From assembly GCF_038002825.1 (NCBI RefSeq), contig NZ_JBBODF010000001.1, positions 5,394,001 through 5,458,000 on the forward strand: a stretch of DNA of 64,000 nucleotides, given 5' to 3'. A model generated the notes under the pieces. That model did no database searches and had not been told where the DNA came from. It saw only the letters and a list, made by a program, of their open reading frames with translations. This DNA comes from Paenibacillus sp. FSL H8-0048. GTDB taxonomy: Bacteria > Bacillota > Bacilli > Paenibacillales > Paenibacillaceae. Numbering within the stretch: the stretch's first letter is position 1; every line of letters starts with the position of its first letter. Positions 24,451 through 34,500 of the stretch are shown here, one piece after another. The translations under genes were made by a program, and so were the position numbers.

Positions 24451-27444
24451 ATGGCAGGTTCAAGTTCAGGTTCAGGTGCAGGTAATCCAAGCAGTATCAG
24501 TGAGCTTATTGTCCGGCTGAATGTATTGGTGAATCCAAATGTTCCCCGCTCTGTAGAGGAGGTGGAACAGCAAATTAAGGATTTGGAAGACGTGCTTAAG
24601 CAGCTGGCCAGGGCGGGCTACTTCGATCAACTGCGCGGAGATGCTGAAGACGCTGGCGACGAAGCCGAACAACTCGGTGACAAACTTAAGGCTGCTTTCG
24701 AAAAAGTGGATTTCTCCATGCTGACTAAAGCGGTTGAACCCCTAAAAGCCGTATGGGCGGCTGTAAATGATTCTGCCGGGGCAATGGCGCAGCTTCAGGC
24801 ATCAACCGGATTAACCGCAGCTGAAATGAGCGGAATGAAAGAGATCTCCGATAACCTGTACAGTCAGAATTACGGTAAAAACTTTGAGGATATCGGTGAC
24901 GCGGTTGGGATGGTGAACCAAGTTCTCGGCCAAACCGGAGATGAACTGGAGACGACTACCCAGAAGGCTATGACGTATCGTGATGTGTTTAAGGGGGATA
25001 TATCAGACTCAGTACAAGCTGTTGATGCGATGATGCAGAAATTCGGCATTTCTTCAGAACAGGCGTACAATCTGATGGCCCAAGGCGCACAGAAGGGGCT
25101 GAATACATCCGGTGAGCTTCTAAGTGCCGTAGAGAAACACAGTGAAGACTTCAAGAAAATGGGATATTCTGCTGACGAGATGTTTGAGTTGTTGAGCTCT
25201 GGCATGGACAATGGGGGGGATTCCCTTGAGGGTCTTGCCGGGCTTGTGAAGAAATTCAGTTCAACGGTGAAAGAGGGCTCGGATTCCACAAAGACTGCCG
25301 TCTATGAGCTGTTTGCACCTGAGCAGCTGAACCAGTTCAGTGCTGCACTTGTCAGTGGCGGAACGAAGTCGAAGGAATTCGGCGAATTGGTGAAAGTAGC
25401 GGGGAAGACAGGAGCTGTTGCCCTGGTCAAGGATTTGAAGGCGGGCGGAGACTCGGCGAGCAAGGCCATGCTTCAACTGCGCAAGACAATGGGCAGCGGG
25501 GATGAAATCTTCAAAGGGCTGGCAGACGGGTCCATGACCGGCAAGGATGCCATGAATCAGGTGATTGCGAAGTTAAAAGCAGTTAAAGATCCGGTTCATC
25601 AAGCGGCCCTTGCCAGCGCTATATTCGGGGCTCAGTTTGAGGAAATCGGAAATAAAGCGGTGTTGTCGCTGAGCCAGACGCGGCATCAGTTTGATATGAC
25701 CCGGCAGACGATGGATGAAGTGTCTGCGATTAAGGATAATACGCTAACCGAGCAGTTTGCAGCCATAGGGCAGGAGTTGATGTCTGGTCTTGTGGTTCCT
25801 TTGGGAGAGAGCGTGATGCCTGCACTTCAGGGGCTGACCAGCTGGGCGTCAGACAACAAAGAAGTGCTGATGGTTATCGGTCTCGCTGTTCCTGCTGCGA
25901 TGCTGGCCACAAAAACAGTGAAGATTGTTCAGGAGTTCTCCACGATCATTAAGGCGGCCAGCGCGGCCAGTGGAGCGGCTGGAGGATTTGCGGGGGCACT
26001 GGGATTGCTGACGAATCCCGTAGGTCTCGCTGTTGCCGGTGTGGGGCTGGTCACAGCCGGTGTCATCGCCTTCAAAAAGCATCAGGAGGATGCGCGCCAG
26101 GAGCTTTTGAATATGGGGGATGCGCTGGATGAGTCCTATGCCAATTATGCTGGGATTGAGGAGGCCACTGCTAGAACCAAGGATCTAATTACTGAACAAG
26201 ACCGGTTGGATAAGAAAATTAAGGATGCAAATACACCCGCTGCAGAATTGTTAGAAGCCAGACGAAAACAGAAGGATGTAGAGCAAAAGTTAATCGATAT
26301 GAATCCTGGTATTTTGTCGGCTGAAGATTTGAAAAGTGGAAGATTTAGCGATCAGCTTGGGCTTGTCGGTAATCTGGCCAAAGCCCGTGAGGAGATAGGC
26401 AGACGAGAGTTAGAGCATGATGCACTTTCAGCACAGGCGAAATTGCCTGACTTGGAGGATGAATATACAGCATCGACCGAAAAACTCGCCAAGCAGAAAG
26501 TTGAATATGAGACTAATAAGGTTAAATTTCAAGATTATCGTCAATATAACAATCAACTCGAGGAGATTTGGGCAGGAAAGGGAAATGATGAACAAAAACA
26601 GGGACAAATAAATGAACTGATAGAAAAGATCAATAAAGCTCAGAATACAACTTATAGTGGACCTGGCGCGGTGGTTACGGAGCAAATTAAAAATGATTTT
26701 AAAGATTACATGAATTCCTTCGATGACCAAAACGCTAAAATCAAAGAAACCGAGGGTGACTTAGACAAAGCAGAAAATAGCATGTTAACTTATTACAATT
26801 CCCAAAAAAAATTAATTGAGCTTAATCTCGGCGGAACCTTGGAAGAACAAGTAGCAAAGTACAAGGATATGTCCGTTGTTCAAAAAGAACAGATTGATCA
26901 AGCAATATATAAAGTGGGGAATCTCACCAGTGAGCTGGACAAAGTACCTGCCGAAAAGATGGTTAATATTATGGTCTTATGGCAGCAAACCGGACAGGTT
27001 CCAAACTGGAAACTTACGGACGAAGAGTGGGGCGAAGTCCATAAGTCCATTGAAACCAATGGTACACCCAATTCCCGCACTAAAGCTGGCCGAAAAGCGA
27101 ATTACTTGGCGCAACATGATCCAGGTTTTGAGGGTTATGCTGAAGGCGGTATCGCATACGTTCCCTCTATTTTTGGTGAGGCTGGCCCTGAGATCGCCAT
27201 TCCCTTAAACCGCAAGCCCCGGTCGAGGTCTTTGCTTGAGAAGGCCAATGATTTAATGGGGTATAATAATAATTCCGTTAACAATGGGGATATTCATGTA
27301 ACCTGGGCGCCTAGTGTAACCCTTCAGGGTGGCGATAAATCTGTAGCTGAACAGGTGCGGGAGGCTTTAAGGCAGACAGAGGATGGATTCGAACGCCGGT
27401 TCAAGTCGATGCTAGTGCAACAGAGGCGGGTGAGCTTCCAATGA
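24451..27444 (+). CDS. tail tape measure protein (997 aa)
   Basis: This is the longest gene of the central tail module and lies directly after the chaperone. The protein has long helical stretches, two hydrophobic segments (about 468-490 and 510-545, the second Gly/Ala-rich), a charged coiled region (about 575-800) and a C-terminal EGGIAYVPSIFGEAGPEIAI motif common in TP901-type tape measures. Tape measures set tail length and may be ejected into the target membrane. The coding stretch for residues about 573-816 (26170-26900) is visibly richer in A/T than its flanks, which suggests a swapped module. Confidence 0.92.
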   Translation: MAGSSSGSGAGNPSSISELIVRLNVLVNPNVPRSVEEVEQQIKDLEDVLKQLARAGYFDQLRGDAEDAGDEAEQLGDKLKAAFEKVDFSMLTKAVEPLKAVWAAVNDSAGAMAQLQASTGLTAAEMSGMKEISDNLYSQNYGKNFEDIGDAVGMVNQVLGQTGDELETTTQKAMTYRDVFKGDISDSVQAVDAMMQKFGISSEQAYNLMAQGAQKGLNTSGELLSAVEKHSEDFKKMGYSADEMFELLSSGMDNGGDSLEGLAGLVKKFSSTVKEGSDSTKTAVYELFAPEQLNQFSAALVSGGTKSKEFGELVKVAGKTGAVALVKDLKAGGDSASKAMLQLRKTMGSGDEIFKGLADGSMTGKDAMNQVIAKLKAVKDPVHQAALASAIFGAQFEEIGNKAVLSLSQTRHQFDMTRQTMDEVSAIKDNTLTEQFAAIGQELMSGLVVPLGESVMPALQGLTSWASDNKEVLMVIGLAVPAAMLATKTVKIVQEFSTIIKAASAASGAAGGFAGALGLLTNPVGLAVAGVGLVTAGVIAFKKHQEDARQELLNMGDALDESYANYAGIEEATARTKDLITEQDRLDKKIKDANTPAAELLEARRKQKDVEQKLIDMNPGILSAEDLKSGRFSDQLGLVGNLAKAREEIGRRELEHDALSAQAKLPDLEDEYTASTEKLAKQKVEYETNKVKFQDYRQYNNQLEEIWAGKGNDEQKQGQINELIEKINKAQNTTYSGPGAVVTEQIKNDFKDYMNSFDDQNAKIKETEGDLDKAENSMLTYYNSQKKLIELNLGGTLEEQVAKYKDMSVVQKEQIDQAIYKVGNLTSELDKVPAEKMVNIMVLWQQTGQVPNWKLTDEEWGEVHKSIETNGTPNSRTKAGRKANYLAQHDPGFEGYAEGGIAYVPSIFGEAGPEIAIPLNRKPRSRSLLEKANDLMGYNNNSVNNGDIHVTWAPSVTLQGGDKSVAEQVREALRQTEDGFERRFKSMLVQQRRVSFQ

Positions 27445-27641
27445 TCTATAGAACTGTACAAGGCGATATGTGGGATGGGATTGCTTTTAAAGTATATGGA
27501 GACGCCAAATTCATGACGCTGCTCCTGAATGCTAATCCGGCGCATGCTGCTGTCAGTGTATTCTCAGGCAATATTGTACTGAATGTACCGGAGCTGCCTT
27601 CCGACATATCCAGCTCATTACCTCCTTGGCGAAGGGAGTGA
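27441..27641 (+). CDS. tail protein X (LysM-like, gpX)
   Basis: The 66-residue protein is a small P2 gpX-like tail protein with a LysM-type fold (YRTVQGDMWDGIAFKVYGDA). Such proteins lie at the baseplate and may bind peptidoglycan. Its ATG overlaps the tape measure stop by 4 nt (ATGA). Confidence 0.9.
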   Translation: MIYRTVQGDMWDGIAFKVYGDAKFMTLLLNANPAHAAVSVFSGNIVLNVPELPSDISSSLPPWRRE

Positions 27642-27646
27642 AGCGA

Positions 27647-28678
27647 ATGGAACTTATGCAGGACGCACGCAGAGCGGTACTGGAACTGCGCTATAACGGA
27701 AAAGATGTTACGCAGGATATCACTAAATCGCTGACAGACTTTCAGTATAATGATGCTGCTTCAGGTTCATTAGATGATCTTACAGTCACGCTTGAGGACA
27801 GGGAGCGCAATTGGCAGGGGCCTTGGTCACCGGTTGAAGGCGATCAATTGGTTGCTGCGATCCGGACGGTCAACTGGGACAAGCCGGGGGAAATCAAGAA
27901 GCTGCCGCTGGGCACCTTTGAGGTAGACAGTATTGATTTTAGCGGCCCCCCTGACAAGATCTCGATTAAGGCGGTCTCGCTTCCCGTGACCTCCGAGGTT
28001 CGGATGCAACGCAGCTCACGGAGCTGGGAGACAACCAATCTGAAAACAGTAGCTGCCCAAGTGGCCAAACGCGCGAAGCTCAAATTAATCTACGAGGCAC
28101 AGGACAACCCCTCTTACGACCGGCTGGAGCAGTCGGAGGTGTCGGACTTGGCCTTTTTACTGAACACAGCTACACAAGAAGGTATCGCGATTAAAGTATC
28201 TTCAGGAAGCCTGGTGCTTTTTGATGAACAGGAATATGAACAGAAAGAAGCGGTGGCCACGATTGTACGCGGGGAGGCCAATGTGACGGATTACAGCTTC
28301 GCTTACAATACGGCTTATGCAGCTTTTCGGGCATGTACTGTGACGTATACTCCCTCTCAGGGCAAAGACTCCTTGAAGGCCACCTATACCCCTCAAGGCG
28401 CGCCTAAGAGCGGCCCAATTCTTAAGATTAATGAACAGGTTGACTCACAAGCAGATGCGATGCGTCTGGCCCGTAAAAGGCTCCGTGAAAAAAATAAAGA
28501 GGGCGGCAAAGGCACTCTCTCCCTTATGGGAGATCTAAGAATGGCCGCAGGACTCACGATTAATATCAAAGGCTGGAAACGGTTTGACGGCAAATACATT
28601 ATTGAATCAGCAAGACACTCAATTGGAAGCAGCGGATACACAACCAGTCTGGACATTCGTAAAGTATTGGGGTGGTGA
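27647..28678 (+). CDS. tail hub protein (P2 gpD-like)
   Basis: The 343-residue protein is the hub that joins tube and spike in P2-like baseplates (gpD/late control family). It begins with a beta-rich region (RAVLELRYNGKDVTQDITKS) and ends RHSIGSSGYTTSLDIRKVLGW. ATG 27647 with GAAGGGAG upstream is used; an in-frame TTG at 27626 overlaps gene X. The next gene begins on the base after its stop. Confidence 0.9.
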   Translation: MELMQDARRAVLELRYNGKDVTQDITKSLTDFQYNDAASGSLDDLTVTLEDRERNWQGPWSPVEGDQLVAAIRTVNWDKPGEIKKLPLGTFEVDSIDFSGPPDKISIKAVSLPVTSEVRMQRSSRSWETTNLKTVAAQVAKRAKLKLIYEAQDNPSYDRLEQSEVSDLAFLLNTATQEGIAIKVSSGSLVLFDEQEYEQKEAVATIVRGEANVTDYSFAYNTAYAAFRACTVTYTPSQGKDSLKATYTPQGAPKSGPILKINEQVDSQADAMRLARKRLREKNKEGGKGTLSLMGDLRMAAGLTINIKGWKRFDGKYIIESARHSIGSSGYTTSLDIRKVLGW

Positions 28679-29095
28679 ATGGTGATACTTATTGGCAGGG
28701 TATCCACAGCTAATCCGGCAGCCGGAAGTGTCAGGGTTACTTTTGCAGACCGTGATGATATGGTTTCCGGCGAGTTACCGGTTCTAACACCGGGCGGCTG
28801 GGGAAAAGGCAATGCAGTACCGTTGCCGGGAGAGCGGGTCGTATGCGCTTTTTTGGATCATGCGCGTTCCGCTGGCATCTGTTTGGGAACCTATTTTGCA
28901 GATGACGGTCAGCCTTCCGGCACCCAGGATCAGCGGGGGGTATGGTTCGAGGATGGCAGCTATGTCTATTATGACCGAACAGCCCAGAAGCTGAACGTTA
29001 AGGCAACCGGCGGGGTGCGGATCGAGGGAGACCTGACGGTTACCGGCAAGCTGTCTGCCAGCTCAATTCATGATGGAGGAGGCAGAACGGGATGA
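28679..29095 (+). CDS. baseplate spike protein (gpV-like)
   Basis: The 138-residue protein fits the P2 gpV family: an OB-fold (about 1-85, with LPGERVVCAFLDHARSAGIC) followed by a short beta-rich tail that forms the trimeric spike (VKATGGVRIEGDLTVTGKLS). It punctures the target envelope. The short C-terminus means a blunt spike, as expected for a Gram-positive producer. It overlaps the next gene by 4 nt. Confidence 0.88.
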   Translation: MVILIGRVSTANPAAGSVRVTFADRDDMVSGELPVLTPGGWGKGNAVPLPGERVVCAFLDHARSAGICLGTYFADDGQPSGTQDQRGVWFEDGSYVYYDRTAQKLNVKATGGVRIEGDLTVTGKLSASSIHDGGGRTG

Positions 29096-29532
29096 GCAAT
29101 AAGGGCAGAAAAGAGCAGAAACAAGACTATAAAATGAATAAGATTGGCAGTCTGGGGCCGGTAGTGTTTGTCGTTGCAGAGGGCGCCATTCGTACCATAG
29201 ATGAATTCAAGCGCAGCAGCTCCAGCCGTTGGGCGCAGCATGATATTATCGGCAAGAAGCCCAAGAAGGAATTCCTTGGACCGGGGGCCGATTCAGTTTC
29301 ATTCTCGGTTCAGTTCTCGGCTGCGCTTGGCCTTAATCCGCGCAAAGAGCTGGACAGGCTTACTGAGCTGGACCGTGCCGGCAAGGCGATGCCGTTAATC
29401 ATAGGACGCAAGAATGTGGGAGTTGGGCTCTGGGTCATCAGCAGTTTGTCACAGGATTGGAACAGGCTGGATAGCATAGGCAATGTGCTGGACGCACAGG
29501 TCACGATTTCACTTGAGGAGTATGTAAAATGA
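29092..29532 (+). CDS. tail protein U (gpU-like)
   Basis: The 146-residue protein matches P2 gpU-type tail proteins (IGSLGPVVFVVAEGAIRTID at the start, VLDAQVTISLEEYVK at the end). gpU caps or completes the tail tube. ATG 29092 overlaps the previous stop (ATGA); the following gene overlaps by 4 nt as well. Confidence 0.85.
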   Translation: MSNKGRKEQKQDYKMNKIGSLGPVVFVVAEGAIRTIDEFKRSSSSRWAQHDIIGKKPKKEFLGPGADSVSFSVQFSAALGLNPRKELDRLTELDRAGKAMPLIIGRKNVGVGLWVISSLSQDWNRLDSIGNVLDAQVTISLEEYVK

Positions 29533-29858
29533 TATATACCGTAGACATGACTCAGCCCTCCCAGATCAATTTTAGCCCGGCAACGGTAGCAGAGGAAGTC
29601 GCTCAGAATATAAGGATGATTCTGGCCACGCCACTTGGGAGTGCAGCGTTAAACCGGACACTTGGTTTGGATTACTCTATTATAGATGAACCTTCATATA
29701 TCGCGGAATCCCGCTTGACAGCAGAGATCATCACAGCCATTACAGAGCAGGAGCCGCGCGCAATCGTGGCCGATATTTCTTTTCACAAGGATATAGAAGA
29801 ACAGCTTACAGGCAGCTTGGCCGTTGTATTGAAATATAGCCTGGCAGAGGAGGAGTAG
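29529..29858 (+). CDS. baseplate wedge protein W (gp25-like)
   Basis: The 109-residue protein has the GPW/gp25 fold typical of wedge and sheath-initiator subunits (VAEEVAQNIRMILATPLGSA, then NRTLGLDYSIID). It nucleates sheath assembly at the baseplate. ATG overlaps the gpU stop. Confidence 0.9.
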   Translation: MIYTVDMTQPSQINFSPATVAEEVAQNIRMILATPLGSAALNRTLGLDYSIIDEPSYIAESRLTAEIITAITEQEPRAIVADISFHKDIEEQLTGSLAVVLKYSLAEEE

Positions 29859-29861
29859 GAA

Positions 29862-30989
29862 TTGGAATATGCTGAATTACCGGATATCCGCTTTTCGGAG
29901 GAGGATGCAGCAGCCGTACAGCAAAATGTAATCACTGTATATGAAGGCCTTGCCGGACGCACGCTACAGCCTGCCGATCCGGTGCGGCTTTTTTTGTCTT
30001 CGCTCGCAGCGGTCATTACCCAGCAAAAGGTGCTGATCAATCAGACAGCTAAAGGAAATCTGCTGCGGTATGCCTCCGGAACGTTATTGGATCACATGGG
30101 GGCTTTTCAAGGATCGAAGCGGTTAGAGGCATCGGCGGCAATCGTTACACTCGAGTTTGCTTTGTCCATCCCGCTGGCTTCAGCGGCCCCGATACCGGCA
30201 GGAACACGCGTCGGAGTACAGGGCGGTAAAGGTTCGATATATTTTATAACTATGGAGTACTTGGAGATTCCTCCGGGAGAGACTGCGGGGATGATTAAGG
30301 CAAAATGCTCGGAATCGGGGACAACAGGGAACGGGTTCTTGCCGGGGCAGATTAATGTTCAAATGGACCCGCTGCCTTTTGTCCAGTCGGTAACGAATCT
30401 GACCACCAGCTCTGGCGGCGCTGCTGCTGAGACGGATGAAGCCTTCAAGGAACGCATCCGCCATGCGCCGGAATCGTACTCGACAGCCGGGCCTCAGGGA
30501 GCATATGAATTCTGGGCCAAGTCCGCTTCCTCGGCCATTAAGGATGTTCATGCCTTCTCTACAGCGCCCGGACGTGTAACCGTGGTTCCGTTACTGGCAG
30601 AGGGGGAGATTCCAAACGAGGATGTGCTGAATTCTATTGCTGAGACTTTGGAAGACCGGGGAATCCGGCCGCTGACCGATCTGGTAACTGTGAGTGCGCC
30701 GCAGCCTATCAGTTATAATACGGCGCTGACCTATTACATTAGCCGGAGCCGGGCTGCTGAGGTTCCGGGTATCCAGGCGGCAGTATCGGCAGCTGTTGCT
30801 GCTTATCAGCTATGGCAGCGCTCCAAGCTTGGCCGGGATATCAACCCGTCAGAGTTAATATCCCGTGTTATGGCTACCGGGGCGCTGCGGGTCACGGTGA
30901 CAGAGCCCGTGTATAAAACTATGTCCGCAACTCAAGTGGCTCTGGCCGGCACAACGGCACTGACTTACGGGGGGCTGGCAGATGATTAA
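29862..30989 (+). CDS. baseplate protein J
   Basis: The 375-residue protein is a baseplate J family wedge protein (P2 gpJ, T4 gp6-like), with TDEAFKERIRHAPESYSTAG characteristic of the family. It starts with TTG 29862 behind GAGGAG. Its end overlaps the gpI gene by 8 nt. Confidence 0.93.
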   Translation: MEYAELPDIRFSEEDAAAVQQNVITVYEGLAGRTLQPADPVRLFLSSLAAVITQQKVLINQTAKGNLLRYASGTLLDHMGAFQGSKRLEASAAIVTLEFALSIPLASAAPIPAGTRVGVQGGKGSIYFITMEYLEIPPGETAGMIKAKCSESGTTGNGFLPGQINVQMDPLPFVQSVTNLTTSSGGAAAETDEAFKERIRHAPESYSTAGPQGAYEFWAKSASSAIKDVHAFSTAPGRVTVVPLLAEGEIPNEDVLNSIAETLEDRGIRPLTDLVTVSAPQPISYNTALTYYISRSRAAEVPGIQAAVSAAVAAYQLWQRSKLGRDINPSELISRVMATGALRVTVTEPVYKTMSATQVALAGTTALTYGGLADD

Positions 30990-31533
30990 TATCCAGACCT
31001 TAAGCCTGAAGGATCTGCTCCCGCCTTCCATTCGTAAGGACCCTGCCATGGCCGCTGCTGCGGCAGCGTTAGATTTTCAGTTGCTAGAGACAAGCGCTAT
31101 GATTGCCGGTCTGAATATTTTCAGCCGGTCAGCGGAGTGGACAGATGCTGAAACGGATGAGCTGGCCTGGCAATTCAAGCCGCCGTATTATGATCCGGCT
31201 CTGCCTGTGGAACAGAAGCGGCTGCTGATTCAAAATGCAATTCCTTTTCACAGACACAAAGGGACTGCCGGTGCAGTGGAAGATCTGATCGCCATCCTGT
31301 TTGGCCAGGGGGCCGTCGAAGAATGGTGGCAATATGGAGGAGACCCCTATCATTTCCGGGTGGTCACCAACAATGCGGATGTGACTGCTGCACGGGCGCA
31401 GGAGTTCATTGCCGCTGTTGATGCGGTTAAGCGGTTGTCTGCTGTACTCGATAGCGTCACTATTTCACAAGCGGAGCGGTTGCCTCTTTATATGGGCGGC
31501 TTTTTACATTTCGGGGAACATATTCAGATTTAG
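30982..31533 (+). CDS. tail protein I (gpI-like)
   Basis: The 183-residue protein matches the P2 gpI family that attaches fibres to the baseplate (LLPPSIRKDPAMAAAAAALD; HRHKGTAGAVEDLIAILFG). W-J-I-fibre is the canonical P2-like order. Confidence 0.92.
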   Translation: MINIQTLSLKDLLPPSIRKDPAMAAAAAALDFQLLETSAMIAGLNIFSRSAEWTDAETDELAWQFKPPYYDPALPVEQKRLLIQNAIPFHRHKGTAGAVEDLIAILFGQGAVEEWWQYGGDPYHFRVVTNNADVTAARAQEFIAAVDAVKRLSAVLDSVTISQAERLPLYMGGFLHFGEHIQI

Positions 31534-31545
31534 GGAGGGAATCAT

Positions 31546-34500
31546 GTGGCAGTATTTGGAGGCATGACACTGACCAACAAAGGTCTTGTGCTGCAGGGGA
31601 AGGCCCAAGCGGGGGGCAAGTTGAGTTATACCCGCATTGCTGTAGGCGACGGTTCACTTACAGGACAGGCTGTTCCGGCGATGAATGGACTGATTTCGCA
31701 GAAGATCAGTTTGCCGATTACACGAATAACTACACAGCCGCCGAATAAGGCGATTATTGGTTCGGTGCTGCGGAACGCTGATGTCTCTACGGGATTTTAC
31801 TGGCGGGAAGTAGGAGTCTTCGCACAAGACCCGGATGCGGGAGAAATCCTCTACGCCTACGCTAATGCCGGAGTAACCGCGGATTACATTCCGCCAGGCG
31901 GCGGATCAGACATCATCGAGAAGACGTTCGATTGTGTCGTAGTGGTAGGCACAGCTGCCAATATTACAGCGGTTATTGATGAGTCGCTGGTGTTTGCGAA
32001 GAAGACCGAGCTGGACGCCGTTGAAGCTGCTAAGGTGGATAAAGTCTCTGGCAAGGGCTTGTCCGCTAATGACTACACCACAGCCGAAAAGACTAAACTG
32101 GCCGGGATCACTGCGGGAGCAGGCGGGGCCGGCTCTGCCACAGACACGGTTATCGGCAGCCGGACGATCTCAGATACTACAGCACCAACAGGAGACAGTG
32201 GCACCATTACCAATCTGCTGGGTTGGCTGGCGAACACGGTCAAATCCATTACAGGCAAGTCTTCTTGGCGGACTGCACCGGCCACAACACTGGAGGCTGC
32301 TAAGGCGCATGCGGATGATGCCACCCGGCATCTTACGGCGGCGGAGCGTACCGCTTGGAATGCTAAGGAGACAACCGCGGGAGCGCAGGCGAAGGCGGAT
32401 GCGGTGCAGAGCAACCTAACCAGCCATGCTGGGGAGGCGGGACCGGGCATTCATGGCTCAACCGCAGCTGCAACGCCGCGCAAACTCATGCACCGGGACG
32501 ACAGCGGCCGGGCCAAGGTTGCGGCTCCTGCTGCTGCCGATGATATTGCCCGTAAAGACACCGTTGACACAGCGCAGGCTGCGGCCATTGCTTACACCGA
32601 TACAAAGGTTGGACGGGTAGACCTGACCCAAACCTTGGGGCCGGGCACATCGGTGGTGACGGCAGATAGCAACGGAAGCGAGCTGGAGCTGAGTATTCAG
32701 GGGCGGACGTTGGTCAATATCTTGGATAACGCCGGAAATGGGGAAAGTTTGACGGGCTGGACGAATGGGGGCACGACACCCGTCACCGTATCAACAGTAC
32801 AGAAGCGTTCAGGGACCTCCTCATTTGCTGTCGCCCCCGTGAATACTACCTCATACCTGCTTAGAGATTTCAACCACCCACTTGATCCCGCTAAAGCCTA
32901 TTTTGTATGCATGTGGGTATACGTTGCGTCTCATACAGCGAATACCATGGTTCTTGCCGTGCTTGATAAGGGGACGTACACCTATCGTTATACAACCGCC
33001 ATCACTCCTGTACTTGGGTGGCAAGTTGTAACTGTAAAAGTTCCTATAGGAAACGCCGTAACAACCAGTGGATTCAGGTTGTTGACAGGCTGCGGAGGTT
33101 TAGGGTCCTACGTAGCGTACATCGACGAAATTCGAATGTACGAAGTATCAGCCGCAGAGTACGCTGCCATTGGCTCCACGATCACTGGAGCGGTAATAGA
33201 CAGCTATTGGCCCTATGTTGACGGCAAGCAACATGTCCAGGGTGTTGCAGTGACCAAGCAGGGCCGTAACCTGCTGCCGGGAATGCCGGACAGCCTGCAC
33301 GCCAATGCACGGATGAACGGACCTTATGATATGACGCTGGTGGCAACGGCAGCATTCCCAAATTCGTATTTATACGCGCCTGCTATGAGCAGCACACAAT
33401 ATACACTTTCGGTTGCCGACAACCTTGTAACCTCCCAGCAGGTAGTGGTAGATTGCTTAGACTCTTCGGGGGCTAAAATATCGACGTCTCTTGTACTGGT
33501 CACTGGCCGAAGCTTGACCTTCACCACTTGGGCGGGGACTGCTCAATTACGAATTATTCCAACGGCCTCCACAGCCGGAACCTATAATTTCAAGAGCTGG
33601 CAGCTTGAACTCGGCAGCGTGGCTACTCCGTTCACACCAGCGGAACCTCAATCTGTTATCCTTCCGGTTACGCTTGGACAGGTTGGGGATACACGAGATA
33701 GGATGTATTCTTTTGGTAATGCGTGGATGTATGTAGAGACAGTGAAAAAGAATTTTGTGCTAGATGGTTCATTAGCCTGGGCGTATAACACCTTGTTTAC
33801 GGGCGTCAAAAGGGTGGTGCTGTACTCCATGGTACCCAATACCATTGCACAGGATGGGTTTTCCACAGCACGGGTACTTAGGTATGATGGGTTGCAGCTA
33901 AAAAATACAGAGTCAACCGCAACAGGAAGTGCTAACGGTAGCCAAGTGTCAAGTGGGGGACAGTTACTACTTAACATATCCAATTCAGAAGCCGGGTGGG
34001 TTGAGGCAGTAAACCCAAGTACAAATGCGATAAAGGCCCTAATGAATGGCTGGAAGGCTACAGCAAATGATGGGTCGGCCTACACATCTTGGTCATCAAT
34101 TCTTGATGGCAGTGCTCCAGCTACCAACAACTCAACCTATGTTGCGGCTAACAAAGCACCAAACTGGACAGTATGGGGTACCGTGGACTATGCGTTGACT
34201 CAGGTATCTGTTCCTGTGACTGTACCCAATGCTGAAGGTAGCATCACCCTACACCCTGGTGGTAATCAAATCACTGTTGAAACTGGGGTGATTCAGCGTG
34301 AAAAGGCCAGCCCGAAGTTACACAGTAACGGAAGTGTCTATATAAATAACACCGTTGTTGGGAGTTCCACTTTTTTAGGGCAGCGGACAAATAAAATTTT
34401 AGGTGTTAATAAAGGGGCGGATTTAGATCCTAGATGGGGACTGCTATCAAACCATGGGTCGGGTTATGGTGGCGGGCAGGCTTATATTGCTGCATCAGAC

